Numbered from the stretch's first letter, positions 42,082 through 56,109 are shown. The stretch: 64,000 nucleotides of DNA from Prostheceraeus crozeri (GCA_907163375.1 CAJQUW010016139.1:30734-94733), one strand, 5' to 3'. The notes: generated from the letters alone by a model not told the origin. Numbers and translations: made by a program.

Positions 42082-45000
42082 CTGAAATGTAGATGAAATG
42101 CATTTGCACATTCCTGTGAATATGTAGAATACATTCACATTTATACCATGTTCGAATTTCTCCTTGATTATGAAAGTATATGCGCCCATCGTCAACCGTA
42201 TAGGCTAATTAATCAAAGATAAGTAGGCCGTATTCTGCTATCTTGTGAAGGAAATATGGCTGCTACGCCCATTATGATGCATTCACCAACATGAATTGCA
42301 GAGCTTGCTTTACCTGGCATGCTTTCTACAGAAAATACAATACAGGTATCAAAATTTATTAGAGCACAAACCTGTCACGGCAATAACTTGTTGGTTGTAT
42401 TCCAAAATTAATAAGTAGGGATCTGCGAATCAGAAAATTTAGAGTCAAATCGAATTTCGAATGGAATCGGGTCGTGATATGCAAACCGAATTGAATTACG
42501 GAGAACTAGCATGCAACTACTTCAGCTTATTTATTATTTGCGATGTACGGTGCATAGCCAACTATGCCGTTAGACAAAAGAAAGATAGATGGTAAATGGG
42601 CATCACTAGCAAATAGAAGGAAGAAGACTAGACAAATAGAAACCCAATAATCATGTGTTTACATAACTGTCGAAAGATACAGTGACACCTTGGGACTTAG
42701 GAAGAAATAAGCAGTCGAATCAAAACGTCTTTATTTTTCTGAGAATATATATATAGCCACGTTTTTCAACCAGCCTCAAATGACGCACTGAGGCAAAATT
42801 GTGAGATAGCGGATGTTGATTTGACATGAGACTTCCCATTGGCATTATTTTGCCAAAAAAATAGATAGCTTGATGACAAAGACTAGGTATATAGCCTCAG
42901 GACTGTATAAAGAAAGAAGCTCCGGATCTTAACCGGAACTGGAGACGCAACCGCAATCAATAGATCCCATACGTAAATCTGAAGTCCGAGAAATCTCAAA
43001 AACTCAAAATCAGTGGACACTTTAAGATGTATTCAAATTTGTAGAAAGAAATAATAGAATAATTTTTGCAGCATGTGAATAGTGGTCATTAACTCCTTTA
43101 TTATTCTCTCCGCAGTAATGTAATTTGTGATCAGTGATAATGTGATTTCCATAATGATAAATTAGTTCCATAATAAATCCATAGCTAATTTATTCAATCA
43201 GAAATCACACCAGTATAAAGTTCACTTAATGCAATAGTACGCTGCCAAATCACTGAAATACTTGCTACCACATGCTGCATTTCTTTTCATCTGGTAGTGT
43301 GGTTTACTGTTGGCAGTGAGTCACAATCGAAGCGAATGATAACAATGGAAAAGGGAAGAAATAATAGAAAAATTAAGCAATTAAAGTGAAAGTGATATGG
43401 TAACCGCAAAAAAGTTTGAAAGCATAATACTTTCCAGAGCGTTGAATTTCATTCGGACGGCGCAAACAGAGAAACGCAGTCTGGTAACCATGACAGCCAA
43501 ATTCACCTTCATTTGATAGGTAGATTTCACAGCTAAATTTATTTCACTTTTATTATTTTATTCAAGCTTTCAATTTTTTTCTTTGCATTACGCACAGATT
43601 TATTTGCGTGTGGGTTAGTCTAGAGCTGACGTAATCCTATCTCAGCCATTGTATGGAATGGTAGGAGCTGATAGAGATTGACATAGATATTCGTCTCTCT
43701 TTAACTTGTGTGATTGGCTAAAGGCGCGCATTGCAGGAGCTCTAATCAGAGACCCACCAATTTCAATGGTCAGATTGCCTGCACGCGTGTCAAATAAAAA
43801 TTACATATCTTCAACTCAATATTTCTTAGTGATAAATTCGTCAAATAGAATTATTATTTACACGGTTCGACTCTTCATGATTTAAATTTGCTGACTGTGT
43901 TGTTTAAGGTGGTATCAATCTTCTGTCTCGTCAGAATTCAGACTTGAATTTGCATCACGCCCAGTGGATCTTCTTGCCCCTCAAGACTACTTCTGATGTG
44001 ACCATCAGTCTTGAGGAAAGTTATCGCTAGACCCAAGCACGCAGACAATGCAATTCGTCTCTGCGATGTCACGGTTTACAGTGTCGGTCAAAGTATATGC
44101 AGACATCTAAATTCTTAACTCAAGGTCACACAAATATATGCAGAAAATGGATTACAAAAGTACTTAGAGAATTGCAGTGTGGAATCATTCTTGCATGAAT
44201 TTTGACCAGACCAAACTTGGAAATGTAAATACATTGAATCTTGGGTTTGGTTTGACGATCGGAGCCCGCACTTACCACGAGTTATCTGAACAACATGTGA
44301 CCATTGAACAGTGCTTTTCTAAATTATCTAGATTAAATGGTCATCCTTGAAGTAAAATTGGTTTGGATATAGGCTATTGCAGGATGCTACGACAGTGCAA
44401 TCGCAGAGCCACTTAAATGAGAGTTGTGCGATCGAGCAATAATGGTTGCCAACAATTGAGTATAAGAAAGCAAAAAACCCGTTTATTGTTGCTAACGAAA
44501 TGTGATATTCAACTCAATACGTTCACAAACGTTCAGACAAAATCGAGGTTATATACAAACCATGCAGATAGATTAAATTTGAGGTGAAGTTTGATAATCA
44601 CTTTCTGGAATTAAAGATGGAGGCGGCTTGCGTGATGCCAACTTAAAGACAAAGCTTTCTCTGCAAGAAAATAAATGCTTAGCTTATTCAAACTATCTAT
44701 TAGAAAATAGGATCGTGGGCAGAATTAATTCAACAACATGTTGACAGATAACTGGTTCCTCTGAGTAGGCCAGAACTGATATGAAGACCATAAATATAGA
44801 CTGGAACATGACTAAAAACAAAGAAAAATTAATCGAAAGTATCAAGAAATGTCATTTTGCTGGAAGTGTCTAACTTGCAGAATGTTCACCATATTTTGCA
44901 ATAAAAACAAGAAATTATCGAATTTTCACAATAAATCAGTGACCTCTCATGTAAATGCTAGAAATTACGTTGAGCATCTGACTTTTGATCTAGAACGAAA

Positions 45001-46200
45001 TCATAACAACCCAATAATAGATTTAAGATGGTGGAGGATATAAATTTTAGACATAAGAAGACTTCAAAGATCGTCACTTGAGGTCAGTCATTGGAAACAG
45101 AGGATAGTAAACAGGCTTGTCGTGGGAGCGGAATTTTCCATGGGAATTCCCATCCGAATTCCCATAAAAATGCGAGAAGCTCCAACAGAACTTACATGAA
45201 TTATATTTTCTTGCATCTTCTGCACGATTTCATTGTTAAGAAAATAGTTATGTAAGATATAATCAGTCTTCATTTCTAAAGAAATCTATGAATGGAATGA
45301 TTGTACGTCAACATTGTTTTTATCCTGACTAATGTGCTGCTGCAACAGAGGTTTTAAAGTTTTAAAGTAGGTTAAGTAATAGAAGCTAGGATAATTTAGA
45401 GTAGTATTATGCGTTTATTCGATCAAAATGCGAATCATACAAGGCTTGATGCTTGTAAGTAGCATGTTTGTCTAGTGATATTATTAAATTTCTCATCTTG
45501 ATTAAGAATCAGATTGTGTGACACAATGTGCATGTACATGCCAGATAACATGAAAACATGCCTAAATGAAATTTCTGTATTTGATCCTCGCACATAAGCA
45601 TGTAGTCTATTTTCAAGGATAACTTCAAGCATATTGCGACTACTAATAAAGAAAAAAGCTTTACTTTTCGAAATGTAGGTTAACTGCATCTCTAATATCA
45701 TGGATTTCAGATTCATTGTAGAACCCTTTGATTGAATAATCTAACAACATAAATGCTACTTAAAAGTTGCAAATTTCATGGAGGTTTTAAGACTTGATTT
45801 AGGCCTGTCATGCATGCACGGTTTACTTGCAGAGCTTGTCAAAGAGACATTTGTCTTATGGGAATTACTATGGGAAATAATCGCAAATTTTGAAAAATCC
45901 TGTGGGCATGAGATGAGAGTGGGACGAAGGAATCTCGTCCCACGGCAAGCCTGATAGCAAAGCAAGATCTAATATTTGAAACACCGTAGGTATGATAATC
46001 GCATAATCTTGACCCAGCCTGTGTTTGGTAATGGAAAGCGCTATTTGCTTGTAATATAGTTTGAAATGTAACATCCATCTGTAATTCCTGTCATCCTAGT
46101 CATGTGGGCCTGGAGAAGAGATTTATAATGTTCATTTGTAGCGCTGCAGGTACACAGCCTATCACACAGCTTGAGTAAGATGAAATATTAATGCCTTTGA
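42082..46200. other. Large stretch without a recognised gene
   Basis: It should contain the upstream intron and possibly missing 5' exons of the PPxY gene. No Cys-rich or signal-peptide exon with fitting phase was found. Short frames (for example 44849-45043 and 45435-45716) have no support. Confidence 0.35.
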
Positions 46201-46202
46201 TG

Positions 46203-46400
46203 AAATAGGCCTACCATCAAATATTGACAGTTGTGATCCTCCCAAATTGAATTGAAAGCCAAATTCTAATTTAACCAGCATCCAAATAAATCCCGAGCTT
46301 TTGATCTGAGCATAAAATTAATTTTAGTACAGAAAATAGAAGATAGCTAGAGCATATGAAAGTAACATACCATTTAAGAAAACTAAACCACCGTACGAAG
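46203..46400 (+). repeat. Dispersed repeat shared with 56,750-56,960
   Basis: Both copies read ACCATCAAAT..GTGATCCTCCCAA..TTGAATT and end near TTTAAGAAAAYTAAACC. This one directly precedes the LINE. Confidence 0.65.
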
Positions 46401-46408
46401 TCGTCAAC

Positions 46409-48480
46409 TTGATCGTAGAACTCGAGGTTGTTTTGTACATGTTTACAAGCATTAACTGGTCACCTATCATGAATGGCTCTGTAGATGTTGAAGCTGTGTT
46501 GGATTTCTTTCTTTTAACTATACATAGATGTATTGCACATTATGTCCCTGTGATTACCGAAAAAAAGTATTGTTCAAGAGCTCCGAAAATTCTACGAAAA
46601 CTCCTTGCTAGGAAGAAGAAATATTATAAGAAAAATTCCGCAAAATATAAAGAAGTTGCACAAGAATATGATCACGCAGTAGAACAAATAGCGATGTTTA
46701 GAGAGGAAAAGCTAACTCAGAGTGGAGATATTCGTAAATTTTGCGCCTATGCTAAGCGCCGAACGAAAAGTAGTCGCGCCATTCCAGCCATCTGCAATGA
46801 AAATGACAGTATGATTTTTGACACCCTCGATAAAGCAAACTTATCAAATGCTTACTTTGCATCCGTTTTTACATCAGACGATAATGCCTTACCTCCCTTC
46901 CCTAAACGAGTAAATCCTGGAATATCTCTGGATTTAATTCATTTTACTCCGGAACTTGTTGAAAGAGCTCTAGAACGGTTGCCGCCTAAATTATCACAAA
47001 CTCCTGATGATATCCCTCTATTTATTCTTCGTCGTCTTGCTAGTACTCTCGCATTCCCATTAAGTTGCTTTTTTTGATCTATCCATGTCAACCGGCAAAT
47101 TACCATCTATTTGGAAAAAAGCTCTAGTCTGTCTAGTCTTTAAGAACAAAGGATCCTCCTCTTCCCCCAATAGCTATCGCACGATCTCACATACCTCTGG
47201 CTGTTGTAAGGTCATGGAAAGGGTAATTTCTGATGAAATATATTCCTCTACAATGAACCATAAGCTTTTATCAATGGAACAGCACGGTTTCCTTCCCCGA
47301 CGTTCAACAGTTACACACATGCTCAGTTCGATATTCGAAATGTGTTCTGTATTAAGTCTCCATAATCGCTTCGATTGCGTGTACATTGATTTCTCTAAGG
47401 GCTCCGACACAGTATCAATACCTAGGCTTCTCCATAAACTCTCAGGCTATGGTTTCAATGGTCAATTGCTCCAATGGATTAATAATTATCTATGTAATCG
47501 AAATCAGAGAGTCCTAATCAACACCATCACTTCGGACGAGGTAGCTGTTACAAGTGGCGTGCCCCAAGGTTCTGTTCTTGGACCTGTATTGTTCCTTCTT
47601 TATGTCAATGACGTGTTTGAGTGCCTTGTTGGATCGACTTCAGCCCACCTTTATGCTGATGACTTGAAATTTATGTCAACCAGAAGTTATAGCTCCTCTT
47701 CACAAGTATCTTCAGACCTAAAACATACTCTTCTCAAATTTGATAATTGGTATAAAACATGGCAACTGAAGATTTCTATGCAAAAAAGCTTACTGCTTAC
47801 TGCTGGAGATCGACATGCTCCTTCCGTCAACTATCATCTTGACAGCGTATCCCGGAAAAATTCAGCCACTGTGGCTTTTTGATCTCATCAGATCTCAGAT
47901 TTAGTGATCACTGTGCGCACATCAGCTCAACCGCATATGCCGGAGCATACTGTATCCTAAAATCTTTCGTTTGCCACAGCTCCCGTACCTTAATAAAAGC
48001 CTTTGTTGTCTTTGTTCGTCCTCTCTTGGAATATGGAAGTGTAATCTTTTCACCGTACCTCAAACGCGACATTTTCCGTATTGAGCGTGTCCAGAGATTC
48101 TTCACCCGCATCGTTTGTAAACGATCTGGTATCAAGTATGACAGCTATTCTCATCGATTACAATTGTTAAAATTAAAATCTCTAGAATATAGGCGCATTT
48201 TCTTGGACTTGTGCTTCTTGTATAAACTGTACCATAATCATTTCGACTTGTCGCTCAACTCTTTCTTTACCACCTACCTTTCATCTCAAATTACTGGAGG
48301 TCAATCACGTAACAGCTGTCAGATTGTGCCAGTCTTAAAAGTTAATTCGAACTATCTCAGTGGATTGTTTTTCTTTCGCGTCATTAAAATATAGAATTCA
48401 TTGAACGATTCAATAATGAAAGCTCCAACCTTCATGATGTTCAAGAAAAGACTCAAATCAGTTGATCTAAGCGAATTTTG
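46409..48480 (+). pseudogene. CR1-like LINE reverse transcriptase, 5'-truncated, two frameshifts
   Basis: Three consecutive + frames carry the linker and RT N-terminus (46409-47077, with LERLPPKLSQTPDDIP), the RT core (47085-47882, with LPSIWKKALV, EQHGFLPRRST, CVYIDFSKGSD, SGVPQGSVLGPVLF and the catalytic YADDLKF), and the thumb/C-terminal part (47879-48394, then FKKRLKSVDL at about 48447). Frame changes occur at a 7-T run (about 47,071) and near 47,880. The SKG-S-D block has Ser where the family has Ala/Phe-D, another sign of decay. The endonuclease domain is missing. Confidence 0.87.
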
Positions 48481-49092
48481 CTCATACTGTGACTACCAAT
48501 ATGTGATTTCGTATAAAATTATTTGACAAGTGCATTTTATACCTGATGGTAAATTTTATTTAGATAAATTCCTACATTCCATATTGAAGATGATTCTCAT
48601 TATAATGAAGATCAATAAGAGTCTCAATCTCATTGATCCGAGTGAATTTGCATATATTGTGACCATGATCATTAAAGTGTAAATTACAATCATTTCTATA
48701 TTAGATGTTAAGCATTTACGTTCTTTTGCTCCATTGTGAGGACTCCCATCCAGTGAACTCTTATCATGTCGTGATCATCACTTTTCAAATTTGTAAACAT
48801 AGGCCCTACAGATCTCACGTATTTTGTATATGGTATATGATGTATATCATGATGACTCCTCAAAGTTGTAAATATGTACTGTAGGTCTCATATAATTTGT
48901 TTATGATGTGCATGTACATCATGATCACTCGGTAAATTTGTAAATATAGGTCTCATGTATTTTTTATTGATGCTTAACTTTGCGTATGCAGATGTTGCAC
49001 GTGTTATCAACGCTTACTTGTAAGTGCCCTTGCGGCCTTCGCTTTGCGTTTTCTGTATATTTCAGAATAAACATTTATGACTTATGACTTAA
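46409..49092 (+). mobile_element. CR1-like non-LTR retrotransposon copy with 3' UTR and ATGACTT tail
   Basis: RT coding relic followed by a 3' UTR with repeated segments (CATCATGA-TnACTC, GTAAATAT-GTAGGTCTCAT at 48,780, 48,850 and 48,930) and ending AATAAACATTTATGACTTA TGACTT. A short-repeat 3' end of this kind is typical of CR1-clade elements. A protein-tail-like segment near 48,445 is duplicated at 48,615. Confidence 0.75.
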
Positions 49093-49949
49093 TAAACCAA
49101 GAAAAGCTTCCATTCTTATTCTGGTTTTATTGACATCATCTTTCTGTGCTGTCTGCTGTCGTTGCTTTATCCTAAATCGAGAGTTATTTTTCCATCAATG
49201 AACAAAATCATGTTTCTTCGAAGTTTCTATCAATTTCCTTAAGTTTTGATTTCACAAATCATTCAATTCAGCTAACAGATGCGCTCTTATGCTTAGTATA
49301 CTTTATCTACAAAAAGAAATAATAATTGACAAAATAACTTTCAAATAAAGTGTAAACCAGAGAGCAACTTGAACCAACAGTTAATGGATAGAACAAAATA
49401 TTTGATGAAGATTAATTACAATACAAGAAACAATCATATGTACATGTAAGTACATTAAAACAGCATTTAATGAAATTTTATTACATGCTGTTGCATAACT
49501 GCTTCTCTTGCCTTTCAGCAATTTATGTGTATACCTAATCGTGAGGCTTCTACCTCGCCAAATCATATGACCTTAGTGATTGACACTCCATGACCAGTTA
49601 AATTTCATGTCCGCATAGAATGCTACAATTTTTGACTTTGACCTGATGTAGACTACGGCCAAAATGTGGGACAGACTTTCGCTTAATAGTTCGAGTTCTA
49701 CACATACCTTTTGATTTTTACGACTATCACAATTGGATGACTAGCGTTTTGCAGAAATATCATCCTGATTAATATGATAGAAGTCACCCAATTCCTATGA
49801 ATTAGTTGCACGAAAAATCGAAAGTTGACTGACCTTATAGACAGGGATATCAGCGTGGTTTTATTTTTACCAATTTCCGAATGTTAACTTAAGTCCTTAA
49901 TTTTTGAAGCCTGTTTATTGTCTGCTTTGGGTACAGTTTGTTAAAATTC
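49093..49949. other. Intergenic, no feature recognised
   Basis: AT-rich with no supported frame or repeat. Confidence 0.3.
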
Positions 49950-52900
49950 GTTAATTAGTTAACTTACGGAAATTACATTTTGGCATTTGAATTAACAAAC
50001 TGACTAATTTCCGTTACTCTAATTTAAGTTCGTTATAATTCGCTAATTTTGCTGAATAATAAGCAATGAGCGGGGAATTTGGACAGTCGCGAATACATGA
50101 TGGCCTTTTGAAAAATTATGATGAAATTATCTTCTAAAAGTAAAAATTTTGAGCTCGATGGCTTCATTAGCGCTTATTAGCGCAGACTGAATACTATTTT
50201 TGTGTCGCAGCACCTTTGCTTGATTAAGAGGTTGCTTAGATGAGAATTAAATACAATTAGATGACTTGTTTTCCTTTATCGCAAATACGTGGATTCAACG
50301 GGATTCGTTTCTGCTGGATATCGGTAACGGTTAAAGACCGGCCCTTACAAATGTAGTGAACTAACGACTGCATTTTTTTCAATATTTATTTGAGATTTTT
50401 CATTTGTGATTCTCATTTATATGAAGATTATCATAAACCGGTGAGTTATCAACGCATCCGTAATATTTTGTAATGAGTAGTGAGAAGCATCATGTAATAA
50501 TATAGAACTTACAATTAGAACAACAAGAACTCTATTCCTACATTGATAAAATACTCAACATGCTTTCTGAAGGTTCCTGAGCAAGTTGCGATATTTATTT
50601 TCTCTTCTACAATAAAGCTAATTTAAGCCTGATGTATTAATTTCTCAGCATATGATAATTTAACGAATTAGCCAGTTATCTAACGATTCTCTTTAGCTTC
50701 CATTGCATTTTCCATAATAACGAAGGAACGATTAACGGAACCAGCTGTTATAGTTAACAGAAATACATTTATATAATTTTGAGATCATCGACACCAGCCA
50801 CTATTTGTGAAAACAAAACACGGTTGCTCAGTTAGATTCAAACTCACATAAACTGAATTAGAACTAAGAAATAGTAGAGAATAGCATGTGAATCTTGAAT
50901 ATGTAGTTGAAATTCTTTTCGTCTCTATCATGTTCTCAAGTCCTAACATCTCGTCATGAAAGTGACATCCATCACATAAATCTTTTCCATAATGTTTTCG
51001 TGATTCATGTCTGAGAAATCATTCCGTTCTATTAAAGTCTAAACCAATAAGTTGAAAAACACAAAAGCGCAATTTTACATCATTCTTTTGTGCTTTAATC
51101 AATCGCTTCACGAAAGCACAAATCAAATTCAGAAGTAGAGCATAATTATAAACCTGATTTTTGTTGGCACATAATAAAGGGAATTAAATATGCTGAAAAT
51201 TGAGAGTGACGCACTCAATATTTGCTATGCTGAGCGGTTCTGTTTTGTGCGACATTTCTCCCAAGCATTTTGGGAGTGGCTAAAAATAATGGGTCGTTAG
51301 CAGCTATCATAATTGCTATGATCATAATAGCTACCATAACAGCTATCATATATTAACAGCTTCCTTTTGCACATGACAGGGAGTTATGGTGCGCTTTGAT
51401 TTTGTAGAATACTATAAATATTTGCTCTATAAAAATAGGTGCATTTTCTCAGAGCAGGTATTAAGAGTTATACTCGCACATGTTGTTGTGTAGCTCGCGC
51501 TTACCACACACTCATGAACCTCTTCTACGCCTATTGAGGGCATTTCATCTATTGACTATCATTTTATCTATGCTTAGTTTACAGTGAAAAAGTTGGGGGT
51601 AAAAAGATGATACGTAAAATGCAACATGCTGAATTCTTTCTCAGAAGTTTCCGCAATCTTCATATGTCGAATTTCACAATTGAGATGCTTTTAAGTTTTC
51701 AGAAAATATAATTTACTTAGGCCATATACACGCATGTAATTCCTTTTGATGCAACTGATGCTAGTTTCCCCTACTTTTCCAGATAACAAAGTAAATATGG
51801 GATATTTAAATGATATGAACTAATTTCCATAAACATACGCATGTTGATGGCTCTGAGAAATACCAAATTTCTAAATTTATGTTTACCATGAATCACTGAA
51901 ATATGCATGTTTAATGTACTGATAAATTAGTCAATGTTTGTTCAATAAAATGAAACTAAACGAATATCGCATTAATTATCTTCATTCTCAAGCTTTTCTC
52001 AGTTTGAAGCGTGCATAGATCGATTGTGATACCAAACTAGGCTTGTAAAAAAGCATCAAGCCAAAAGCCGTGCACTAGATGACAAGCCGATATATGTAGA
52101 GGCATAGCATTTTGTCATTTTGTTCGTAAAAGCCGTTCGTATGATCCGTTCAGATCAAAGCTTCTCTCAATCGTTAGCTCAGCTGCTCAGAAGCAGAACG
52201 TTCAACCACAAGCTCTTAAGCACTCGCTCGCTGAAAAATAAAATCCGGTTTTTGTCGCTCTGCTCGTTCAATTGCTCCCTTGAAATCCGACGAAATATCA
52301 ACCGGTCGAAAACACTGCTGAGGAGGAGATTTTCTTCTTAATCAGAAACGACAGCTTTTCTTGTCTGCTTCATTGAGGCTCATTCTCATAATTGCATGTC
52401 AAGCATGAAAGTGCGAGACTCCCCACGACAGAAAGCTTTCATCTGGTTAGACAAGTGCACAGAAACTATCGCTCCATTTCTTGACGGTGAAAAAGCCAGG
52501 CTTTTGTGATATTCAGCAAATATAGATGCGTTGTAGGCTGCAATAAGATTCCAGCATTTGCAGATGGGGTAATTGGCCAATTGTTTCCTCTGCTCTGACG
52601 AACAGGAAGAGGATTTGTTTGACTGAACATGCATATTCCACTATTATATACAATGGCCTTGAATCTGTTTAATATGCCGCTTTTCAACTACTGAGAAGTT
52701 GTATTTTTGTGCCTCTGATATCTATTTGATCTTCATTTCATTGAATGAAGGAAATATTATTATTATACAACACGACCGTAGAAGACAATGGAGCTTATTT
52801 GCTTGAAAGCTGTGGTCGTCTCGAAGGCTATTAATATGCTGCACCATGACAGCAGATGCCCATGTTGAAAGCGTGTATAACGTCTTTATTCACTCTTTGG

Positions 52901-53480
52901 CGGAAAAAATATTCGACAATTCGTGGAATGCAAGTATTTTAATTCCAGAAAGGATTCGAAAATTGAGAAGTTAAGATAGTTATGAAAGTTTCTTTGTGAG
53001 GACTCTTTGTTTAGGTCAAGGACCATTGTAAGGTTGATTGCTGCAGCTATTTGATATTTTTAATAGATAGGCTATTCTTGATATTTTTTACATGCTTTTA
53101 TTATTGCGTACGAGCTTCAAATCACAAACAATTTTTCATATAAAAAACTGCATAATTTAGTGTAGCTCTGAAGCAACGGCATAGTTTATTGAAAATCTAT
53201 GCATCAAAAATCCTACCTGAATAGTAAAAAATGAAGCCTCAAACTAGACACAATACACAGCTTATTATTTAATCACGCTAACAAAATGTGCTGTGCTAGA
53301 GAGTTGAGCAAGCTTCACACGTTTTGGTTCCTTGATTTACTTACATGCATTTCTGATTTTCATCGAACTACAGGTAATGAATTCCTTGATGCTTCAAATT
53401 CAGAGGACTTGCCTGTTGGATTTGGAGTTAAAGTTTGTGCTGCAGCAAGCAAGGTTATCAAGAGACATTTATCAATTTGA
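49950..53480 (+). repeat. Segmental duplication, block A
   Basis: Collinear with block B (57,190-59,400), same orientation. Clear matches include 50,860-51,060 with 58,250-58,460, 52,640-52,980 with 58,495-58,830 and 53,270-53,460 with 59,170-59,360. Block A has about 1.55 kb (about 51,094-52,640) absent from B. Most of it is noncoding, but a short stretch at 53,391-53,450 is far better conserved than its flanks. Confidence 0.75.
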
Positions 53481-53950
53481 TAATAAATATTTCAGATGTA
53501 AAAATTAATCAATCCAATGCAATTATTCATTGTCACGATTTGATTAAACTAATTCTTGATTTTGGATTATCGATTTAGATGTTCACTTTGACGAGTTAGT
53601 CCATACTACACATTACTTCGCGTCTCATTGTAGCCTATTATCATTTCGGGAAGTAAGTAGACATATTGTCTAAAATACATAACTGTATTCCAAATTAGAT
53701 GTGAATATTGATGAAATTATTGAAGATTACGTTCATGTATTTCATTGCAGTAAAGATCTATTATTGGGACAGTTGACTGAGCAATCACAATGCAATCAAT
53801 TTGTACATGGACAGAAAATTTAAAAAAAGTTAAGAAAAGTACTAAATTCTTACATCTAGTACCGTTATGTAATCTTGCATCAATAGCATGGATAGAGAAA
53901 CTGAATGGGTGATGCTTCAAATAGTAGTGCCCTAGAATCCTGAAAGCCAT

Positions 53951-54114
53951 TAGTTTGTGAATATGAAATGTAAAGTAGTCTCAAAAATAATTTTTATTGT
54001 TTTTCTTGCGAGGGTGACGACATTGCATGAAAAGTATTAAATTAAATAACTTATACATTATACGATCAGTCAATTAGTTGCAATTGCTCTATTATAGCCA
54101 TCAACTAATTGCTA
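53951..54114. other. Short spacer before the nested MITEs
   Basis: AT-rich, with a small inverted ATTAGTTG..CAACTAAT motif near 54,070-54,110. Nothing else was seen. Confidence 0.3.
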
Positions 54115-54119
54115 TGCTT

Positions 54120-55040
54120 TGACGTAGTTGACCAAGCGGCGAAGGAGGTTATTTCCCAAAGAGCTAAAGACAGAACAAAGTTTCCGGACTCTCTCAGTAA
54201 AGCGCTTATAGTCCGGCAGCCAGAACGAGTTTCTGCAGGGAATGAGGCCGAAAGTGAGACTTTCAGAGAATGATGTACACCCTATGCCTACTACGAATCG
54301 GCACGTCTGCGAGTTCTAGTGAGTTCCTCTTCTTGTCAGACAAAATCAAAGAAAAACACATGTAAATCCAATGGGACGCAGTTTGCAGTTTTTGGTTAAA
54401 ATGAAATTTTGTATGTTCTCTAATTAAGCAATAAGTACGAAGCCCACAGTTATAATTTTTTGCGTGGAATGTCTTCAGGTCATTTTCCTTCATTTTCATG
54501 CACCCCTGTCTATAAAGCTAAGCACATTTAGATTTGGCGAGCATCTTAATGTCGGCAAACATAAACATTTTGAGCAACTTTATCCACATTCAACCACATT
54601 CTCGCATACATTGCCGATCAGAAGCTTCGTAACATCACGTGCACATCATGGGAAATGACCTGAAATCATTCCATGTCAAAAATTATGACTGTGGGCATAG
54701 TACTTTTCGTTTAATTAGAGAAAACATAGAAAATTTCATTTTAGCCAAAAACTGCAATCTGCGTTCTATTGGATTTACACGTGTTCTTCTTTGATCCTGT
54801 CTGACAAGAAGAGGAACTGACTAGAACTAGGCAGACGTGCCGATTCGTAGTAGACATAGTGTGTACATAATTCTATGAAAGTCTCACTTTCGGCCTCATT
54901 CCCTGCAGAAACTCGTTCTGGCTGCCGGACTTCTTAATGGTCGATCACAGATTAAATTAGAGGCAAAACAGACGGGCCTTCGGCGTCCACCAACTTCTAC
55001 CAGTTGATGCAAGTGCAGATGCTTTGCTTTGATATGAGCA
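54120..55040. mobile_element. Outer MITE (family of 63,248-63,545) split by an insertion
   Basis: The left part 54120-54209 (GTTGACCAAGCGGCG, CCAAAGAGCTAAAGACAG, GGACTCTCTCAGTAAAGCG) and the middle part 54932-55040 (GGGCCTTCGGCGTCC, CTTCTACCAGTTGATGCAAG) are collinear with the second copy at 63,248-63,545. The right terminal repeat was not found. Confidence 0.65.
54210..54931. mobile_element. Inner foldback element with about 260-bp inverted arms
   Basis: Arms 54210 to about 54475 and about 54660-54931 are inverted copies beginning AGTCCGGCAGCCAGAACGAG. They enclose a loop of about 180 bp with no coding capacity. It interrupts the outer MITE, so it inserted later. The flanks (TTAT and TCTTA) do not give a certain target duplication. 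Confidence 0.82.
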
Positions 55041-56109
55041 ATCAGAATTGTAATCAATTAACTGCAATTTATTCCAATGTAGCAAAACTGCAGTAATTAG
55101 TAAGACTGTTGTCAATCCAAATAGATGGATGAAAAAAACTAATGATGAAAACTTCCATTTACGGAGTGATGTCATTCGCAGCTTCTACAAGTAAACAATC
55201 TCATGTTGCATTCCCCAGCATTCCTTACCTACCCAGTCTGCATTCTCTAGTAGACTGCGACAAGCGCGGCATATGTCTTTTAACACGAATGAAAGTGGCA
55301 GTTAAATAATTATTTCGAGCACATGTAGGCCTACTTGCAAGCTTTCTACTACAGATGCACAACGGCGAAGAATTGAAACCCAAACCCGACCACCTCCCAT
55401 CCGAAACATAATTTTGAAGCCGATCCGAAAATTTTACTAATGGAAACCCGATCAATTATCTGAAAGATTAAATTGCTGCGGCTGTGGAGAATCTACTTCC
55501 AAATATTAAGACGAGCCTTTGTGAAAGGAATTAAATGAAGCTGCTCTTTATATTTTTATCATTTCTGTGACAAAATTGCTTTGATTGTATCCTTAAGTCT
55601 TTGAAGTGTGGTTATCACACATTTTTTTATTACATTGATTAATTAAAGCAGTATTTCAAAAACTACATCCTTGAAAGTGATTTACTCTCAATTGAAACCG
55701 AAAATCTAGGAGCGTTAAGTAAGGACTATGCGCATTATTTAAAATTTAGTAGTTTAATAAAAACTTGAAGTTTGATGAAGCAGGATATGGTTGGTAAGCA
55801 ACCGTTGGTAACAGATATGCGATTGAAGGCATTTACTCAACATTCCTGTTGAAAGCATGTATACAAATGTGCATGTATATATTCATGAAATTTGCATGCA
55901 TGAAATATATACCGGTACATGTAGCCTACAAAGGAGATCAACAAAAGTCAGGCATATTTACAGCTCTCGAAGTATCATAAATTCTTAACCCGAAAATGAA
56001 CCCGAAGTAAATTCGCAAACGGGTTCGCACAGCACTACTTTCTACATGCTTATCTTCTTTCCAAATGCATGTAGATGAGAAAGAATTTCAATGCCTTTGT
56101 TGATAATGA
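55041..56109. other. Intergenic, no feature recognised
   Basis: Only short frames. A hydrophobic 72-aa - strand frame at 54957-55175 overlaps the MITE end and is not supported. Confidence 0.3.

Noticed and set aside
44580-44660. - strand exon-like stretch ending in a PPPSLIP-containing tail
   Set aside because: A TTGCAG acceptor precedes a short open tail, but no upstream exon with a fitting phase was found; it may be chance.
45756-46078. Overlapping 68-79 aa - strand frames as ectodomain exons of the PPxY gene
   Set aside because: No Shisa-like CP/CCG/CC pattern and no phase-compatible splice sites.
54957-55175. 72-aa - strand frame with a hydrophobic segment
   Set aside because: It overlaps MITE sequence and has no start context or homologous frame in the other MITE copy.
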